Of a stretch of 64,000 nucleotides of DNA, positions 25,701 through 37,632 are shown piece after piece. The position numbers and the translations under genes were made by a program. The DNA is from Sipunculus nudus (Eukaryota; Annelida; Sipuncula; Golfingiida; Sipunculidae), in contig CM049310.1 in NCBI GenBank assembly GCA_026874595.1, positions 16,404,058 to 16,468,057 of the forward strand, read 5' to 3'. The notes beneath the pieces are model-generated. The model did no database searches. It was given only the letters and a program-made list of their open reading frames with translations, and had not been told where the DNA came from. Numbering within the stretch: the first letter of the stretch is position 1; each line of letters opens with the position of its first letter.

Positions 25701-28700
25701 TAGTATAGCCACTTCACGGTCCATGGGCGGCGGAATGGCCGAAGGACATAAGGTCTTGCTTATGCATGAGATTTTTTACGACTGTCCTCTGTTATATATT
25801 TTACCTCTTATTGGATGCATGTATGGTAATAATCCAAAGTGGAACAAGCATGAGCTTATTCTCTTAAAAATACACATTTTGGGTAATCTGGATATACTCA
25901 GTGCATGGCATATTGCTATATAACATTCACATGACATATGACTCGGGGCCAATGTTTATAAACGTTATATTATCAGGGAAATGACAAGCCTTTGAAAAAT
26001 TTGTTTCAAAATTTGTTGTAAACGTGTCAATAACGTATCCATCCTTTTCGGTTTTTGGAAAAAGCAAAAACAGAAACGTGAATTTTGAATTGTGATCACA
26101 AGTCACAGCCAATTGCTGGGGTCATAATAAGGAGCGTAAAGGTAGTTTCATGATTCAGTTATGTATAAGGTGATATGATACGGTCAAGGTCGGGGCGAAA
26201 TTCAAGGTTTAGTGGAGGCACCGTCTGGGGTTCTACTAAGGGCCAGGGAAATAATGATTTTACAAATTTTCAAACCAATGGCTATTAATAAGATTGGCGT
26301 ACACGTACGATTATTACAAACCAAAGGGTATAAGAAAATGAAGGGCCCCATATAAATTAGCCCCAAAGAGAATGTCTGACGATCATTCAATCCAGGATAT
26401 TGCCTGTCATTGTGGCTAGAGACACTGCATTTCTTAATATCCAATTAATATGCCCTCACAAAAACTCTAACAATACAGGAAGCAAACAAAAAAGTCTTAA
26501 CACAGATTCTGAACGGTAAAAAGAAGTTTTTGTCATTTTTGAGCAGAAGAATTTCGAGAAATTAATACCGATTTTAAACTTCGTACAGTGAGATCTCGAA
26601 CGTATACAAGCACAAGTTGTCCTAGTAAGAAATTTGTTGATTGAGATCGCTACCTGACTGTGGCGGAGATGCCCATGGCGCTGCAGTTGAAGATGAGGAA
26701 CATGACAACAAAGAAGAGAACCATGAAAACAGGTAGAGTACGGCAGTTGGGACTGGGGCACACAGTCGACGATCCCATCCGCTCCGGTCTCGGAATCGTC
26801 GAGATACAACTACAGTTGAAGTAATTCTGTCGAAGAAACCATTGTAATATTAGCAATATTATGTTGTTCGTAGAATGACAATGATTCATATGAAAAATAT
26901 TTTTTTTTATCTGTTCATCATTTTGTATGTTACAAGTTTCATTATTAAACTTCCACATATCGTTTACACACACAACATTATAATTTACAACCTTTAAACA
27001 AGAAAACCTTGCTTATTAACCCTGCTTATTTAATTTCTACTCGAGCAAATAATCTTATCACGAATTTCCTCTTGGTATTTACAATTACAGTTGGCTAAAC
27101 AGAGGAAAACTATTTTCCCTTAGGACGAGTTTTCCCAGTATGAAACAAATCAATCTGACTGCATTTCGTTATCACAGGGAATGCATTGAAAATAAAAAGG
27201 TATCTGCTGTTGTAAGGGGGTGGAATAGGGTCATCAGTATGAGGACCATGTTACTGTTATGTGTTAAAAGTGAAATCCTCTTTCATGGAATGGTGTGGGC
27301 ATTACATGAGTCATCCTAACATGTTGTGGTACTCACTTTCGTGCCCCTTCCCTCCATGCCTATACATCCCGCATGACAGGGGGAGTAAAAACGGATGTTG
27401 TCCACACTACACACAGGATCAAACGGTACGTCCGTGCAGTTACACATATTATTGCAAGATCCGATCAAGCTGATCTCCGAACTGTAAATTTAAACAGTCA
27501 TGTTTCAGCAAAAGTCTTTATATAATGGCGGAAAGCTGTACAGTCATATTCCTCTAGTCAGGGAGAGAACAGAGACAATCATTAAGATTAAATGAAGAAA
27601 AGTAACAGAACTGTTTTAAGAGTGAAATGGGATGAACACAAATGACATAACTTTTGTATTTTCAAGACAGTCTAATAACAAATGAATAACTAATGATCAA
27701 TACCCTTGTGTTTTGAAAGGTCAAACGAACCTTACCGAATCGCTCAACAGTATCAAATCACCCAGCTAAGTACAAATCTAACAATATATCATGGGTATTC
27801 AAAATGCTTCGTTTCTTTTAGATAATCCAAGTAATCATTGGTTCGTGATTATAGCCCTTTGTTGGGTTACCATTTCACACATGTCGGGTTTTATAAATAT
27901 ACCATGTAGGTGGATGGTGGGGTGGCAAATGATATGTAAAGAGTCCCGAACAATAATTCTTGGCCCAATACTCTCAGCAACCGTCATTGCCTTGATTCTT
28001 ATATCATACACATCTGATTGAATACATTTATTCTTTATTTATATACATTGGTCAAATAATACACAATTAGATTATTGCACTTTGCAAGTTACTTTATTCC
28101 TTTTTGTCCTGTCTCTAGGCAATCTGAATAAATGTTCGTACACTTCGTTTTTATTCATGAAAAGGCAAATTATGGCATTAAAAGCCCGTGGCTACTTGGA
28201 AGATATCATGCAGAGAGTAAGTGACCCAATCCCACATCACATGCATATACGGGAAGGTCTCTAGTTGTATGTCAACCTGTATCAACAAGTTAAATTTTGA
28301 CAGGTCAGTCACTTGGTATATCGCAGTCTTTACTCAAGTCAAGATATACTGATACGACCGAATCTTGACCAGTTTGCACATTGGAAGCGTATTAAAGCCT
28401 ATGACACTTACCTGTAATCACCTTTTTTCTCTTTGTGACCACTTTGAAATGGATTGTATTCATATTAGGATATGGTGTTCTTTTATAACCATCAAAACAC
28501 GAATAAACCTTGCTTTCTAAACCAGAGTCTAAAACTATAAAAGTATATACCCTTTTGCTTTTCGAATGATTGATTCGTGAGCTCTGAACTTAGAACCACG
28601 TAACTAAGTTGTCAAACCAGCTAGTTTCAATGGCATATCAGATGATAAAATGCGGCGCATGATTATATAAATGACTCTTACCTGTTGACGTAAGGCGTGG

Positions 28701-29259
28701 TGACGCCGGCGATGGGGACGCTGTCACATGTCAAGAAGAAGAGGAAAGACAGACAGATGAGGAGGACGGTGATGATGAGCTCTGTCCTCATGATGCCCTG
28801 ACACGATAACTTCAACCTCTTGACGATCCAGCCTCCCACGATGGTACCGCCAGCTCCACCAGGGATAGTGATGATACCTGTATAAAGAAGAGCAAGAAGA
28901 GACAAATGAGGAGGCAGATATGAGGAGGATGGTGATGCTGAGATCTGTGCTCTTGATGTTTTTTCACGACAGCATATAGCACGGATAGGTCATAATACAT
29001 TTTAATGAGATCAATGTCTATGTTATTTGATCACCTGATTCTACATTCATGGATGATGCATACACGATACGCAAAAATGTATACATAATTATTTGTCTAT
29101 GGAAACCTTTTATTTTAAGGACTATACCATTGGTCACCACCATTACTGCACCGCTAATATGATATATGGAGACACAGGGAAATATATGAAAAGGGATTTT
29201 AATTCGATTCTGTGTTTAAATTATATAAATGGCTGCACTGCTCTCGTCATGTATTTGAA

Positions 29260-29302
<43 letters not shown>

Positions 29303-29541
29303 AGAGAGAATGAAAGGGAAAGAGAGAGAGATTAATTATGCCCTTAGCTGTCATTTGTGTTCAGAGATTGTAGATTTAGAACCAGATTATATTATTTTCA
29401 GGACTGTTGATATTGTAACAATATCCAGTGCCAGACTGAAATTTAAAGTTGTTTTCACTTCAAAGGAAATCCATTTAGAACCTGTACCATTTAATTTCCA
29501 AATTTCTTTATTTGATTGGCAGCATATATTCGCGTAACGCT

Positions 29542-29587
<46 letters not shown>

Positions 29588-30056
29588 CTTATAAACTGCA
29601 TATAAAAGCTTTAAACCTGTGATATGATCCGTTCCCATATATACAGTATTTACTCATACATGTGGCCGCCATCATGGAACTACATCTCGACCATGTCTTC
29701 TGGAACGTCCAAGCTTCGTTCAACATAAAGTTATTGTACTTTGAACCAGACAACAGACAGCATAGTTTTTTTCCAAGAAAGTCTCCACAAGTCGTGCCGC
29801 TTAATGAACATATAGGTGAAAAAAAGATGTTACATGTGGTGACTTTAAGTTTGTTGTCGGCCACTGCTCAGTTAATTACCGAATTAGGAAAGCTGATGAT
29901 ATTCTGTGTGGTGATGGATCTTTTGTTGGGATACAGCGTTGAAAGTAAAACAGCATAAAGTTAAGGAATGAGTCCAGGAGCTTATAAATTAAAAAAGATT
30001 GTATTCTTTTCTGGTATGGTATTGGACATGAAAACAAAGGAATAATTAACAATGTA

Positions 30057-30116
<60 letters not shown>

Positions 30117-31731
30117 TTAAAATATTGCAGTGTATACATACCAAAAAGCATGCCGGCAAACCCGGCAGATATTGAAAATTGTGTTTCAACGTATTTAGGC
30201 CCAAACGCAGTGAAGCCTCCAATAAGAAGTGAGTCGCAGCAGCCGAACAAAGTGAGAAACACGTAGCTGGGGTTTTTAACCAGTCCCAGTAAGAGCTTCG
30301 GGACCTGTTTAATGCCCACTTTAATGGCGGCCTCCGTCGATCCCATGTCATCCTCGTCGGCATTATATGCTTCGCACTTTTTCTTGGCTCTAATCTCCGC
30401 CGCACCTGAAACAAAGTGACAGTTATAATTTAATACAATAAAATTATATCTGACCATCATAAAATATAAAACAACGAAATGCTTAGAAGATCAGTTCCCT
30501 ATTAACGTGAAAATAACAAATAGGTAACTTGCGTATTTATAAAGATGTGCCAACAGATCAAAGGAAGAAAATGTTAATGTATATATTCGTAAATGCATTT
30601 GCACGTGAACTCTAATTTGCTACCTGGTGTGAATGATGTATTAAGTGTGTGTGTGTGTGTGTGTAATGTCTTGGAGCTGCTGAAAAAAAGTTATGTAAGA
30701 TTATTTTTATAAAAATATTAAATGATTCTTAATGAAGATTTTTTTTTGTAATTTTTATAAGAGATGGCACATTAGAACTGCATTTGCATTGGGAAAAACC
30801 GAATGTTTTATGTTCTGCATTCAAATACAAATTGAGCAAATGCTAGTCATTTGCATTTGAACCCAAGATCAATGGCCTAATGAATTAATCTGGACATTTT
30901 TATTGTTTTACTTATGAAGATACTGATTAAATAGTCAAAAGTTATGCTACAGTATGTCATTTTATACGTATTTTCTATAGTTTTCCCAATTTACGTTTCT
31001 CACGACCTGTAAATACCAGTCTGCATTTATGAAATGACACCTATACCATCAGCTATATAATAGTTGTAAAAAATTGTTTGTAGGTTATCAGTCATTATAG
31101 AATTAAAACTTATATAACCAAATGCTTCAGACTGTTCTATTTTTTATTGACACCACACAGACCTGGTATATCTCTCCTGTATCCGATCATTGGAAAGAAC
31201 AGCAGAAACAGCGGGATGGCGGCAATGATGAACCCAAGCCACCAAGCTCCGACCCAGCGGGGGTCATCCGGGGTCAAACCCAATCTAGAAAAGTAAAAGA
31301 AAATTCATTATTAACTCCACATAAATATGCGGTTCATTTTTGGTTGTGATTCACCCCGTAGCGGCAGTGATTTATGAATAATAGCGCCTCTTTGGACCAC
31401 GCTCTTCAAATTTTAGAAGGTTACTTCTTGCATGCATTCTGACAAACATAACAAATCAGCTTCTATGATGATGCCATCTCTCAGTTTCATAATTCAATAG
31501 ATAGTTATTGGGCCTAAATCTATACTGAATATGCCTATTAAAATGAATATAAACAATTACTGAAAAATTACATATTTTAATCAATTTTTTAAATTGTAAT
31601 ATAAGCACATGTTTACAATATATTACACCATTATAGCCAACAGCAGGTGGCGAAGGTTTTATCCCTGTCCGGATCACAGTTTTTGAACCAGATTAATTAC
31701 CATATTTACTAATTGAAACACATGGACACAT

Positions 31732-31795
<64 letters not shown>

Positions 31796-33235
31796 AACCT
31801 TCCAGCATCCACACTTGGGAAGTCTGTGAAGACATTGAGAAGAAATCCTCCTCCGATGAATCCTATAGCAGGGCCCAGCACGCCGGCCGCGTAGAACGTA
31901 CCTGACCGAAAACAATAAATATGGTATCAGTTATACTAATTTTTGGTATATTATAAAAATTTGTTGTCTCCGCTATTTTATGAAGACGTGCATGGTATTT
32001 TGCACCAATATAGACCTTATGAGTCACGGTGTAATCTGTGGTCAAAATGTTTCCCCCCACTAATGGACTTTAATTCTGTTTCTTTGAGGTTACGATCTAT
32101 AATCTTTTTGTGGATGTCACTCTTTTTTCAGAACACCTACTGCCTGCACATTAATGACTGAACGTTTCTCGGACAGTTAAAGGAGAGAGAAACTGGGGTA
32201 AGAACAGCGTCCTCTTGCATACCCATAGGCTACCAGTACCATTCAAACCCACCAAAAAGTGCGGTCATAAGGCCGATAATACAAAAAAGTATAATGTTCA
32301 CGTGGCATTTTCTTGATTACGACTTTCATATATTCATGTGTATGTATGAGAACATGTGTGAAACTCGCAGCTCCAGTGGCAGGGTTTTGAGCACGAAATT
32401 GTTAATTTGAATCTCCAAGGGGAAGAGAAAATTATATAGACCTTCATCCTGCAAAATATCGCTGATGCTATATCAGGTAGCATATAAATTTAGATCTGAA
32501 AAAAAAATCATCTATAGAAATGTTCTGAGTGTTTGAAAAATGTTGTGCCCCTTGTATCAATGAAAATAAGTTGTTCAAGAATAATAAAATTTAATGGACA
32601 AGGAGAGTGTAATAGACAGTCTTACCGACATAGAGAGAGAATTGTTCTTTGGTAACGGCATCATCCATAAACGTCACTCCAAGGGTGTACAAGGGAGTTG
32701 CGCCAATTCCGTGAAGCAGACGACCGATTATGAAAATAGCAAGGAAAGTCCCTGATCCGACGGTCTCTTGTCGACACATGGTCTCGTTTGACCTATCCCG
32801 ACAGAGATTGTTCCCGGAAACTTCAACACTGGACGGATCATATACAGGAGTAATAAAATGGGGCAGAATAAAAATGACCGATCCCAGGGCAAGGATGAAT
32901 AATCCAGTTCCCACCCACACAGGGCGGTGGGCGCGGGCTCCTAAATAACTGACTATGATTATCACCGGTATTGTAGACATATCATATGCATTTGCAATGA
33001 AAGAGCTCTGCCGGCTGGAAAATTTAAACCGTTTCTCCAGCGTGGACATGGACAGTCCTATAAGTCCATTGACCGTCATGGATTGGAATATGTTGCCCAG
33101 AGACATCCATAGCAGCCACCATTTCCCCGTATTCAGACACTGAAGGACTGAAGGTCGGGCTTTACAGCAGCCATAACGAAGGTCCGGCTCCTCTTCTAAA
33201 TCCGTGTCATTTTGCGTTTTCTTCTTGGCATCCAT
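20978..33235 (-). CDS. Organic anion transporting polypeptide (OATP/SLCO family), complete nine-exon coding region
   Basis: Predicted multi-pass plasma-membrane transporter for amphipathic organic anions. Joining nine exons gives 2,043 coding bases, 680 residues plus stop, within the usual OATP size. All eight introns have GT/AG borders and every junction keeps frame. Visible family features are: a tail and first membrane segments in residues 38-125; the signature DDPRWVGAWWLG at about 244-255, matching the D-x-RW-x-GAWW-x-G pattern; an extracellular loop with ten cysteines (441, 445, 447, 456, 467, 471, 485, 487, 503, 508) in Kazal-like spacing; and CVTTSQRSIAIGIQW leading to GTIPGP at about 560-565, as in the last helices. 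Possible N-glycosylation sites are N446 and N484. The last residues, ITSL, fit a class I PDZ ligand. The start at 33,235 has AAACATGG context and an in-frame TGA at 33,274-33,272. The subfamily is uncertain, perhaps SLCO4-like. Confidence 0.95.
21343..25113 (-). other. OATP intron 8 (3.8 kb)
   Basis: Non-coding. Holds (TA)n tracts at about 21,661-21,682 and 22,667-22,711, and the TE-like block at 24,701-24,960. The open frames inside (for example 23,059-23,325) have no OATP character, and no further OATP exon is needed, because exon 8 and exon 9 join without a gap in the family alignment. Confidence 0.8.
24701..24960 (+). repeat. Dispersed repeat, copy 1 (CAGGGGCGTCAATACAGG start)
   Basis: Matches 48,519-48,945 in the same orientation. 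Shared landmarks in order are GGCGTCAATACAGG, GTATATA then CCC, CACTTTTT, CAAGG, GGTCAATG, ATCACC, GAATAATATTTA, ATATTGAGAAT, TTTAGAATTA and CCGGAAACA. The abrupt CAGGGGCG start suggests a transposon end. No coding region is seen. Confidence 0.7.
25114..25178 (-). CDS. OATP exon 8, 65 bp microexon-sized (residues 538-560)
   Basis: Too short to appear as a long open frame, but required by phase and homology. The acceptor CCAATCAG precedes ATGCGTTACTACC and the donor is GTAAGT. Read in the phase left by exon 7, it encodes CVTTSQRSIAIGIQWVMIRL and then the first base of a glycine. This is the expected OATP segment before GTIPGP. Without it exons 7 and 9 would not join in frame. Confidence 0.92.
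26654..26826 (-). CDS. OATP exon 7 (residues 481-538)
   Basis: 173 bp. The acceptor CTTCGACAG is followed by AATTACTTCAACTG. It completes the loop with NYFNCSCI and cysteines 485, 487, 503 and 508, then enters a hydrophobic helix, LPVFMVLFFVVMFLIF, and ends ISATV in phase 2 with donor GTAGCG. Confidence 0.95.
27337..27481 (-). CDS. OATP exon 6, Kazal-like extracellular loop (residues 432-480)
   Basis: 145 bp. The acceptor is AATTTACAG. Six cysteines lie at 441, 445, 447, 456, 467 and 471, within CNNMCNCTDVPFDPVC and YSPCHAGC, the hallmark of the OATP extracellular loop 5. NCT at 446 is a possible N-glycosylation site. The donor after GGCACGAAA is GTGAGT, phase 0. Confidence 0.95.
28682..28877 (-). 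CDS. OATP exon 5 (residues 367-432)
   Basis: 196 bp. The acceptor is TTTATACAG. It encodes GIITIPGGAGGTIVGGWIVK, a conserved OATP helix-and-loop, then MRTELIITVLLICLSFLFF and the start of the large extracellular loop. The donor is GTAAGAG, phase 2. A decayed copy of its middle part lies in the upstream intron at 28,912-28,972. Confidence 0.95.
28912..28972 (-). repeat. Decayed partial duplicate of OATP exon 5 inside intron 4
   Basis: Aligns with 28,749-28,809 of exon 5 at roughly three matches in four, including CAGATATGAGGAGGATGGTG against CAGATGAGGAGGACGGTG. In the exon's frame it reads IKSTDLSITILLIS where the exon reads IMRTELIITVLLIC. It lies only about 35 bp upstream of the exon 5 acceptor and lacks its own acceptor and donor in register, so it is treated as intronic. 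Confidence 0.7.
29262..29330 (+). repeat. (GA)n microsatellite in OATP intron 4
   Basis: About 70 bp of GA dinucleotides with a few AATG interruptions. It gives the Arg/Glu-repeat open frame. Confidence 0.9.
29546..29585. repeat. (TA)n microsatellite in OATP intron 4
   Basis: About 40 bp of TA dinucleotides. Confidence 0.9.
30060..30112. repeat. (TA)n microsatellite just inside OATP intron 4
   Basis: About 52 bp of TA dinucleotides beginning about 30 bp downstream of the exon 4 donor on the minus strand. Confidence 0.9.
30142..30405 (-). CDS. OATP exon 4 (residues 279-367)
   Basis: 264 bp. The acceptor TTGTTTCAG is followed by GTGCGGCGGAG. It encodes a charged cytosolic loop (AAEIRAKKKCEAYNADEDD), then VPKLLLGLVKNPSYVFLTL and GPKYVETQFSISAGFAGMLFG. 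The donor is GTATGT, phase 1. A (TA)n tract begins about 30 bp into the following intron. Confidence 0.95.
31163..31284 (-). CDS. OATP exon 3 with the family signature (residues 238-279)
   Basis: 122 bp. The acceptor TTTTCTAG is followed by ATTGGGTTTGACC, completing a split arginine. It encodes DDPRWVGAWWLGFIIAAIP, the OATP superfamily signature at the start of a membrane helix, then RRDIP and donor GTCTGT in phase 1. Confidence 0.95.
31739..31790 (-). repeat. (CT)n tract adjoining the OATP exon 2 donor
   Basis: On the transcribed strand about 52 bp of CT dinucleotides begin about eight bases after the exon 2 / intron 2 border (GTTAGATC then CTCTCT). The tract forms Ser/Leu open frames on the minus strand that are not coding. 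Confidence 0.9.
31799..31901 (-). CDS. OATP exon 2 (residues 204-238)
   Basis: 103 bp. The acceptor CGGTCAG precedes GTACGTTCTACG, which completes the split glycine. It encodes GTFYAAGVLGPAIGFIGGG, a typical OATP helix with glycines. The donor is GTTAGATC, weak at position +3, and is followed at once by a (CT)n tract on the transcribed strand. Confidence 0.93.
32626..33235 (-). CDS. OATP exon 1 (residues 1-203 plus one base)
   Basis: Contains the start codon, an acidic and lysine-rich cytosolic tail, a cysteine pair at 23-24, and membrane segments from about residue 38. Conserved features include MTVNGLIGLSMSTLEKR and NAYDMSTIPVIIIVSYLG. It ends in TTCTCTCTCTATGTCG followed by donor GTAAGA, phase 1. 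A broken paralogue of this exon lies at 37,633-38,184. Confidence 0.95.
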
Positions 33236-33714
33236 GTTTGTTACGTCGTTAATGTCCCCTTTGTATATGTGTCATGTCGTAACTGACACAGTCTTCGAAT
33301 AAAAATTTTTCTGCTATGTTGTAAATATCAATAATGATCTCATTTTAAATCCTTTTTCTACAAACATGCAATTTATATACATTTAAATTAATTACGTTTC
33401 CTTCTAATATGTAGACGCTTAATATGTGTAGACTTTGAATATATCCTCTTCTCCTTAACGATATGCAAGCGTGTCCGAAGATGTCGATGTGACTGCCACG
33501 GAACGGACAGCTCACTAGTAGAAAACTTTCTAGGTTCTTGGTAACTTCTTGTTCCAACCTGCAATGTAGCCCTCTGTGTATTGATCAGAATACTTAGATC
33601 TAGACTCGGTGCAAGCTTTGGATTGATGATAGATTTGCTTCTGATAACACAAGACAAGTAACCGATATTCTTATCCAACTTCAAGCGATAAGGAGAAAGT
33701 ACAGGACAAGTTGA

Positions 33715-33765
33715 TCCCAGCGTAAGGACGGCTCTCTCTGCTGAACGCGCTTATTTAAAAGCAGT
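33715..33765 (-). promoter_or_regulatory. Possible OATP core promoter
   Basis: On the minus strand, TTTTAAATAAG near 33,750 resembles a TATA element. The sequence after it, GCGCGTTCAGCAGAGAGAG, is a plausible initiation zone. It lies about 500 bp upstream of the start codon in the right orientation. This is inference from motif and position only; a spliced 5' UTR exon is not excluded. Confidence 0.25.
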
Positions 33766-33799
33766 ATGCAATAGCTGCTCTCACATATATCACATTATT

Positions 33800-35030
33800 T
33801 AGTAGAGTTTTGTATCCCACAATAGTCATGCAGCTTTTAGTGCGTAAACGACAAACATGCGTGTACATCCCATACACCCTTCACTTAGTGTATTTTACAC
33901 AGTGTTTTATGTATGCACCAGTGAATTCGGTTCGTTCAAGGTATCGTCTGCTTTAATGCATAGAGGCCATGTCCTAGATAAGGTCACGTGATAGCATGCC
34001 CAGTGCAAGGTACCGTTGCTAACGTTGGGTAGTTCGGAAATTAATAGATTGTGTCAGGTGCTATTATGTTCATGAAGTGATCATAAACAACACTGTATCA
34101 ATAGCTTTAGATTGCGCTCAGAGCTATGTAAATATACGACGAGGAGTAGGCCCTATATCAGGTGCGACTTTTTAGTGTTTGACACTATGGTCTACAGATT
34201 TACCCCCATTTTTTTGTCGTGGAACATTTTATTAAATGAGGAACATTTTCTCTGTTATGTTGCTGTTTTGTGTTCATGCCCCGATTCCTTGAAAGGAGTC
34301 GCGATTGTTTGGATGGTTTATATTTTGTGTTGATTATATGCACCCTTTCCAGCAGTGAAACATTGTTTTATTTTTCCTGGCAACCTTTAAAATGCAACAC
34401 ATTGTGTCACTTTGTTGGCTGATTTAGGAATTGGGATATTCTTATTTATCTCTAGATATTATTTGGAGATCTCGAGATATTACTACCGATAGTTTTGTAA
34501 AAATGCGCACGCTCTCCCCATATTTTTTCATAGTCTGTAAAAATATTCTGTTTATTTTGGTGTGGCCTAAAGAAATCAGTCGGGTGTACGTTTCACACTG
34601 TTACGTCACCTAAACCTGTCTGTTCCATCTTTTGGTACCAATCGAAATTTGGAAAATATTTCCTCACACCCACATTTAATCATACAGCTTTACACTAAAG
34701 TAGATGAGGGACTAAAGGGCCTAATATGAGATGAAAAACCGTGTTCGCATTCATTGATTCGGCCCAAATTCCCGGGACCATTCGTGCACAAGTGACTCTA
34801 CATTTGTGAATATTCCTTGATCCATAACATAATCTAATCGTTTCTTCATCGGGCCATTCCAGAAATACCATGAATATTTCATGAATTTCTGTTTATGATT
34901 GCGTGAGTTATTGTGTTAAAAAATACACAAACACACACACACGAACGAGGGTGAACACATACCCTCCTGGCGGAGGCAATAACAAATATTTATATTTTAC
35001 AGCCACCTGGTTCTCCTGGGTCTTGTTGCT
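33800..35030. other. Intergenic, upstream of the OATP gene
   Basis: No supported exon. Contains short open frames of no recognisable type and an (AC)n stretch near 34,925-34,941. Confidence 0.4.
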
Positions 35031-35042
35031 AAGTGACATGGC

Positions 35043-35341
35043 TTTTTGGTGGGGTAACCGCCTCTAATTTTTAAAGCTTGCTTCAATATGGACTATGTAC
35101 ATCTGCAGAGTTCCATTCCGTTTTCGGACTTCGTGACAGGGGTTTTCCACTCGATTATCCTGGAGTCAACCAGGCTCGGCGTACCACTCCTGCGGGTCCT
35201 TGGTGTCTGTCATCCCCATTGCTGGGTTATAGCACGTAGAAAACCCCGAATGGCGCACTCGTTGAGATTCGAACTCCCGATCTTCCTGTGAGTCATGTGC
35301 TCTACCCCTGAGCAACAGAAGCCGGTTGTGACAAAGTGGCA
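35043..35341 (-). mobile_element. tRNA-derived SINE, minus-strand copy with target-site duplication
   Basis: On the minus strand the head reads AACCGGCTTCTGTTGCTCAG then GGGTAGAGC (A-box-like), with GAGTTCGAATCTC as B box (complement of 35,264-35,276). The body continues CGAGTGCGCC, GGACCCGCAGG, GCCTGGTTGACTCCAGGATA, AGTCCGAAAACGGAATGGAA and CTCTGCAGATGTACATA, and ends GAGGCGGTTACC plus a short A-rich tail. The flanks share AAGTGACATGGC (35,031-35,042 and 35,342-35,353), a clean duplication typical of LINE-driven insertion. It lacks the 100 bp module found in the copy at 44,361. Confidence 0.88.
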
Positions 35342-35353
35342 AAGTGACATGGC

Positions 35354-37632
35354 GTTTGAAATATACTAACATTTTAACTTTGACAATGTTAAGAATATTT
35401 ATGACACTAAACAATCAATCAGCTTCTATTAAATTCAATTGCTTGTACATGTGCCATTCATCTTGACCTTCATAAATGGGGTTCATCTGCAATGAAAAAG
35501 TAGAGACTATTTTCAGATACTGTATTCATTGCACTTATAAAATTGGATGCACGGTATATATGATTTTGGTCTCATTACATATTTTTAGGCTTATGCCTTC
35601 TTCCTTCAATGCAGCTTGCTTTTTTACTTGGTATCCTTAACAAGAAATTTCTAGAATTCGACGGGCTCCTCAGGTTCAGATTATATACACAGTCTTCCAA
35701 GCTCAACAATCTAGGTCCGTCCCCTGTGTCATGAGGCATCAGAGAAACAATAAAGGTATAAACCGAAAAGGGTGATATTTCAAACTCTGCATGGAGTTAC
35801 CCCCATTTTTACCACTGAAATTTCTGAATTAAGAACAAATAAAGAGATAGAGTTATGTATCGGCGAGTTTTGCATAAAATTAATAAATGAGGCTCACCCG
35901 AAAATATCTCTTTTCAGTTTTGTTGTTATTCACAGCCAGAGCATAATTTCCCACATAAATGCCTCAGGAGCGGATCAAGGATTTAGGAAAGTTAGAGTCC
36001 AACCCAAGAGCAGGATCCGCTTCTGTGCCGATGTTACAACACACTAATGATGAGGAACATGAATTTAGGCCTAAATCAGTTTTTACCTTCTCTGGACACA
36101 AGTGAATTTCCGATATACATTAAACTACCTTTAATGAACATTCACGACGAAGGCTTGAACAGTCAGATTACGTCAAATTGATGTCCCTCGGTGTGTGAGC
36201 GGGTCAAGGATGACAGTGAGTTTCCCGCTAATATGCATGAGAATAAACATGTCTGTGACATCATAAATCAAAGAAGGTGCTTAATACTTTACCCATAATC
36301 ATGCATTATCAATGTGAAGAGCGTACGCCACATAATATTGAAACTAAAACCGAGCAAAACAAGAAATGAACGCAAGTACGCATGCGCACAGTATGCGTTA
36401 TGTCCTGATTTCAAACGCCTCATCTTCTTCATCGAACGATACCTTTGCCAAAAAAATCATTTGACTTGCCAAGTCGATATGCTTCGGATTAGTTATCACA
36501 TCGTACCAGCACATGATTGCAGGCATTCCGACTGGTAAAATGGAAAACGGGGAGATAGTCAGCACCACCTGTCAACGCCTTGCTAAACTAAGGATGCTTT
36601 CCTGTCCATTCAGCAATATTGGGGCTTTCCTCGGATATAAAAAGCGTTCTTCATTCAGTCATCGTAAGGAATTATAGGGATATGTCTGATTGTAACTCTA
36701 TGGCCATCGACATCATTGATCTAGAGCGTGATGTACTGATATGCCAGTGGGAAAGAATCCCCAAGTTCTTCATCGGCCATTATGCAGATTTCAGGGATTC
36801 ACTCATGCACTCCACAGGCCGTTATTATGTCTTACGTTGGTGTCTTACTAACGTCCATCAAGGCACTGGATAATGTTTTGTTTTACATACTGGGGTTGCA
36901 AATATAATTATTAACGGCCTAGCAGGTCTACCAAGCTGAAAGCATGAACAAAACCAAATAACAATTGAGTTACCAGCATTTTATAGCACACACTTGCACA
37001 TCATGCCGTGTATCATATTATCATCAGTAACACGCCCCTAATAATTCTTTTCTGATTGGTGTATATATATATAAGTTTGTAACGTATGTGTATGCGTGTC
37101 GCATATTATTTGGCTGTTCCCGTAGAATATATAGCCTTAGTCTTTGACATGCTTAAATATAGTCAATGTCAATTTCATTTAACATACAATGTATTTATCC
37201 TAAATGTAGACAATAATTTACATTTTAACCCTGCGTCATATTCCAGATTGATGATGGTTCTAACATGATAATATGTTGATATGTTTAAATATCCCATGCA
37301 GACAGATTTTGTTTTTGTTCAATATTGTAAACAACTTTATAGGTTTTAAGTACAGTTGTTAGTTTTTCTAACCAGTATCAAATTAAATGACTAATTCACA
37401 TCCGTCGCGCGTTCAAGCATTGCCTGTCAGTCAGTGTCACAATTCCTAACTAAAGCAATATACGTTAATCGAGTTATTAACGTTTTTACGAGGAATTACG
37501 TTTTAATTTACCTGGAAATTATTATTGCTAACAGCTTCGCAGATCTGGTGACCTTCATGTTGATTGCTGTAGTTATCTCACATTAACGTAAATAATTGAT
37601 TGCATTAAGATAATATTACAAAGCAAACTGTT
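35354..37632. other. Intergenic between the OATP gene and its broken exon copy
   Basis: No OATP exon 2-9 homologue was found here. GAGCGGATCAAGGATTTAGG near 35,969 resembles the common CAGGGGCGGATCCAGGATTT transposon end. The open frames at 35,772-36,047 and 36,619-36,873 have no recognisable domain. Confidence 0.45.

Noticed and set aside
33345-33684. Minus-strand frames just upstream of the OATP start, considered as an N-terminal extension
   Set aside because: An in-frame TGA at 33,274-33,272 precedes the ATG. The region is better read as 5' UTR or promoter-proximal DNA.
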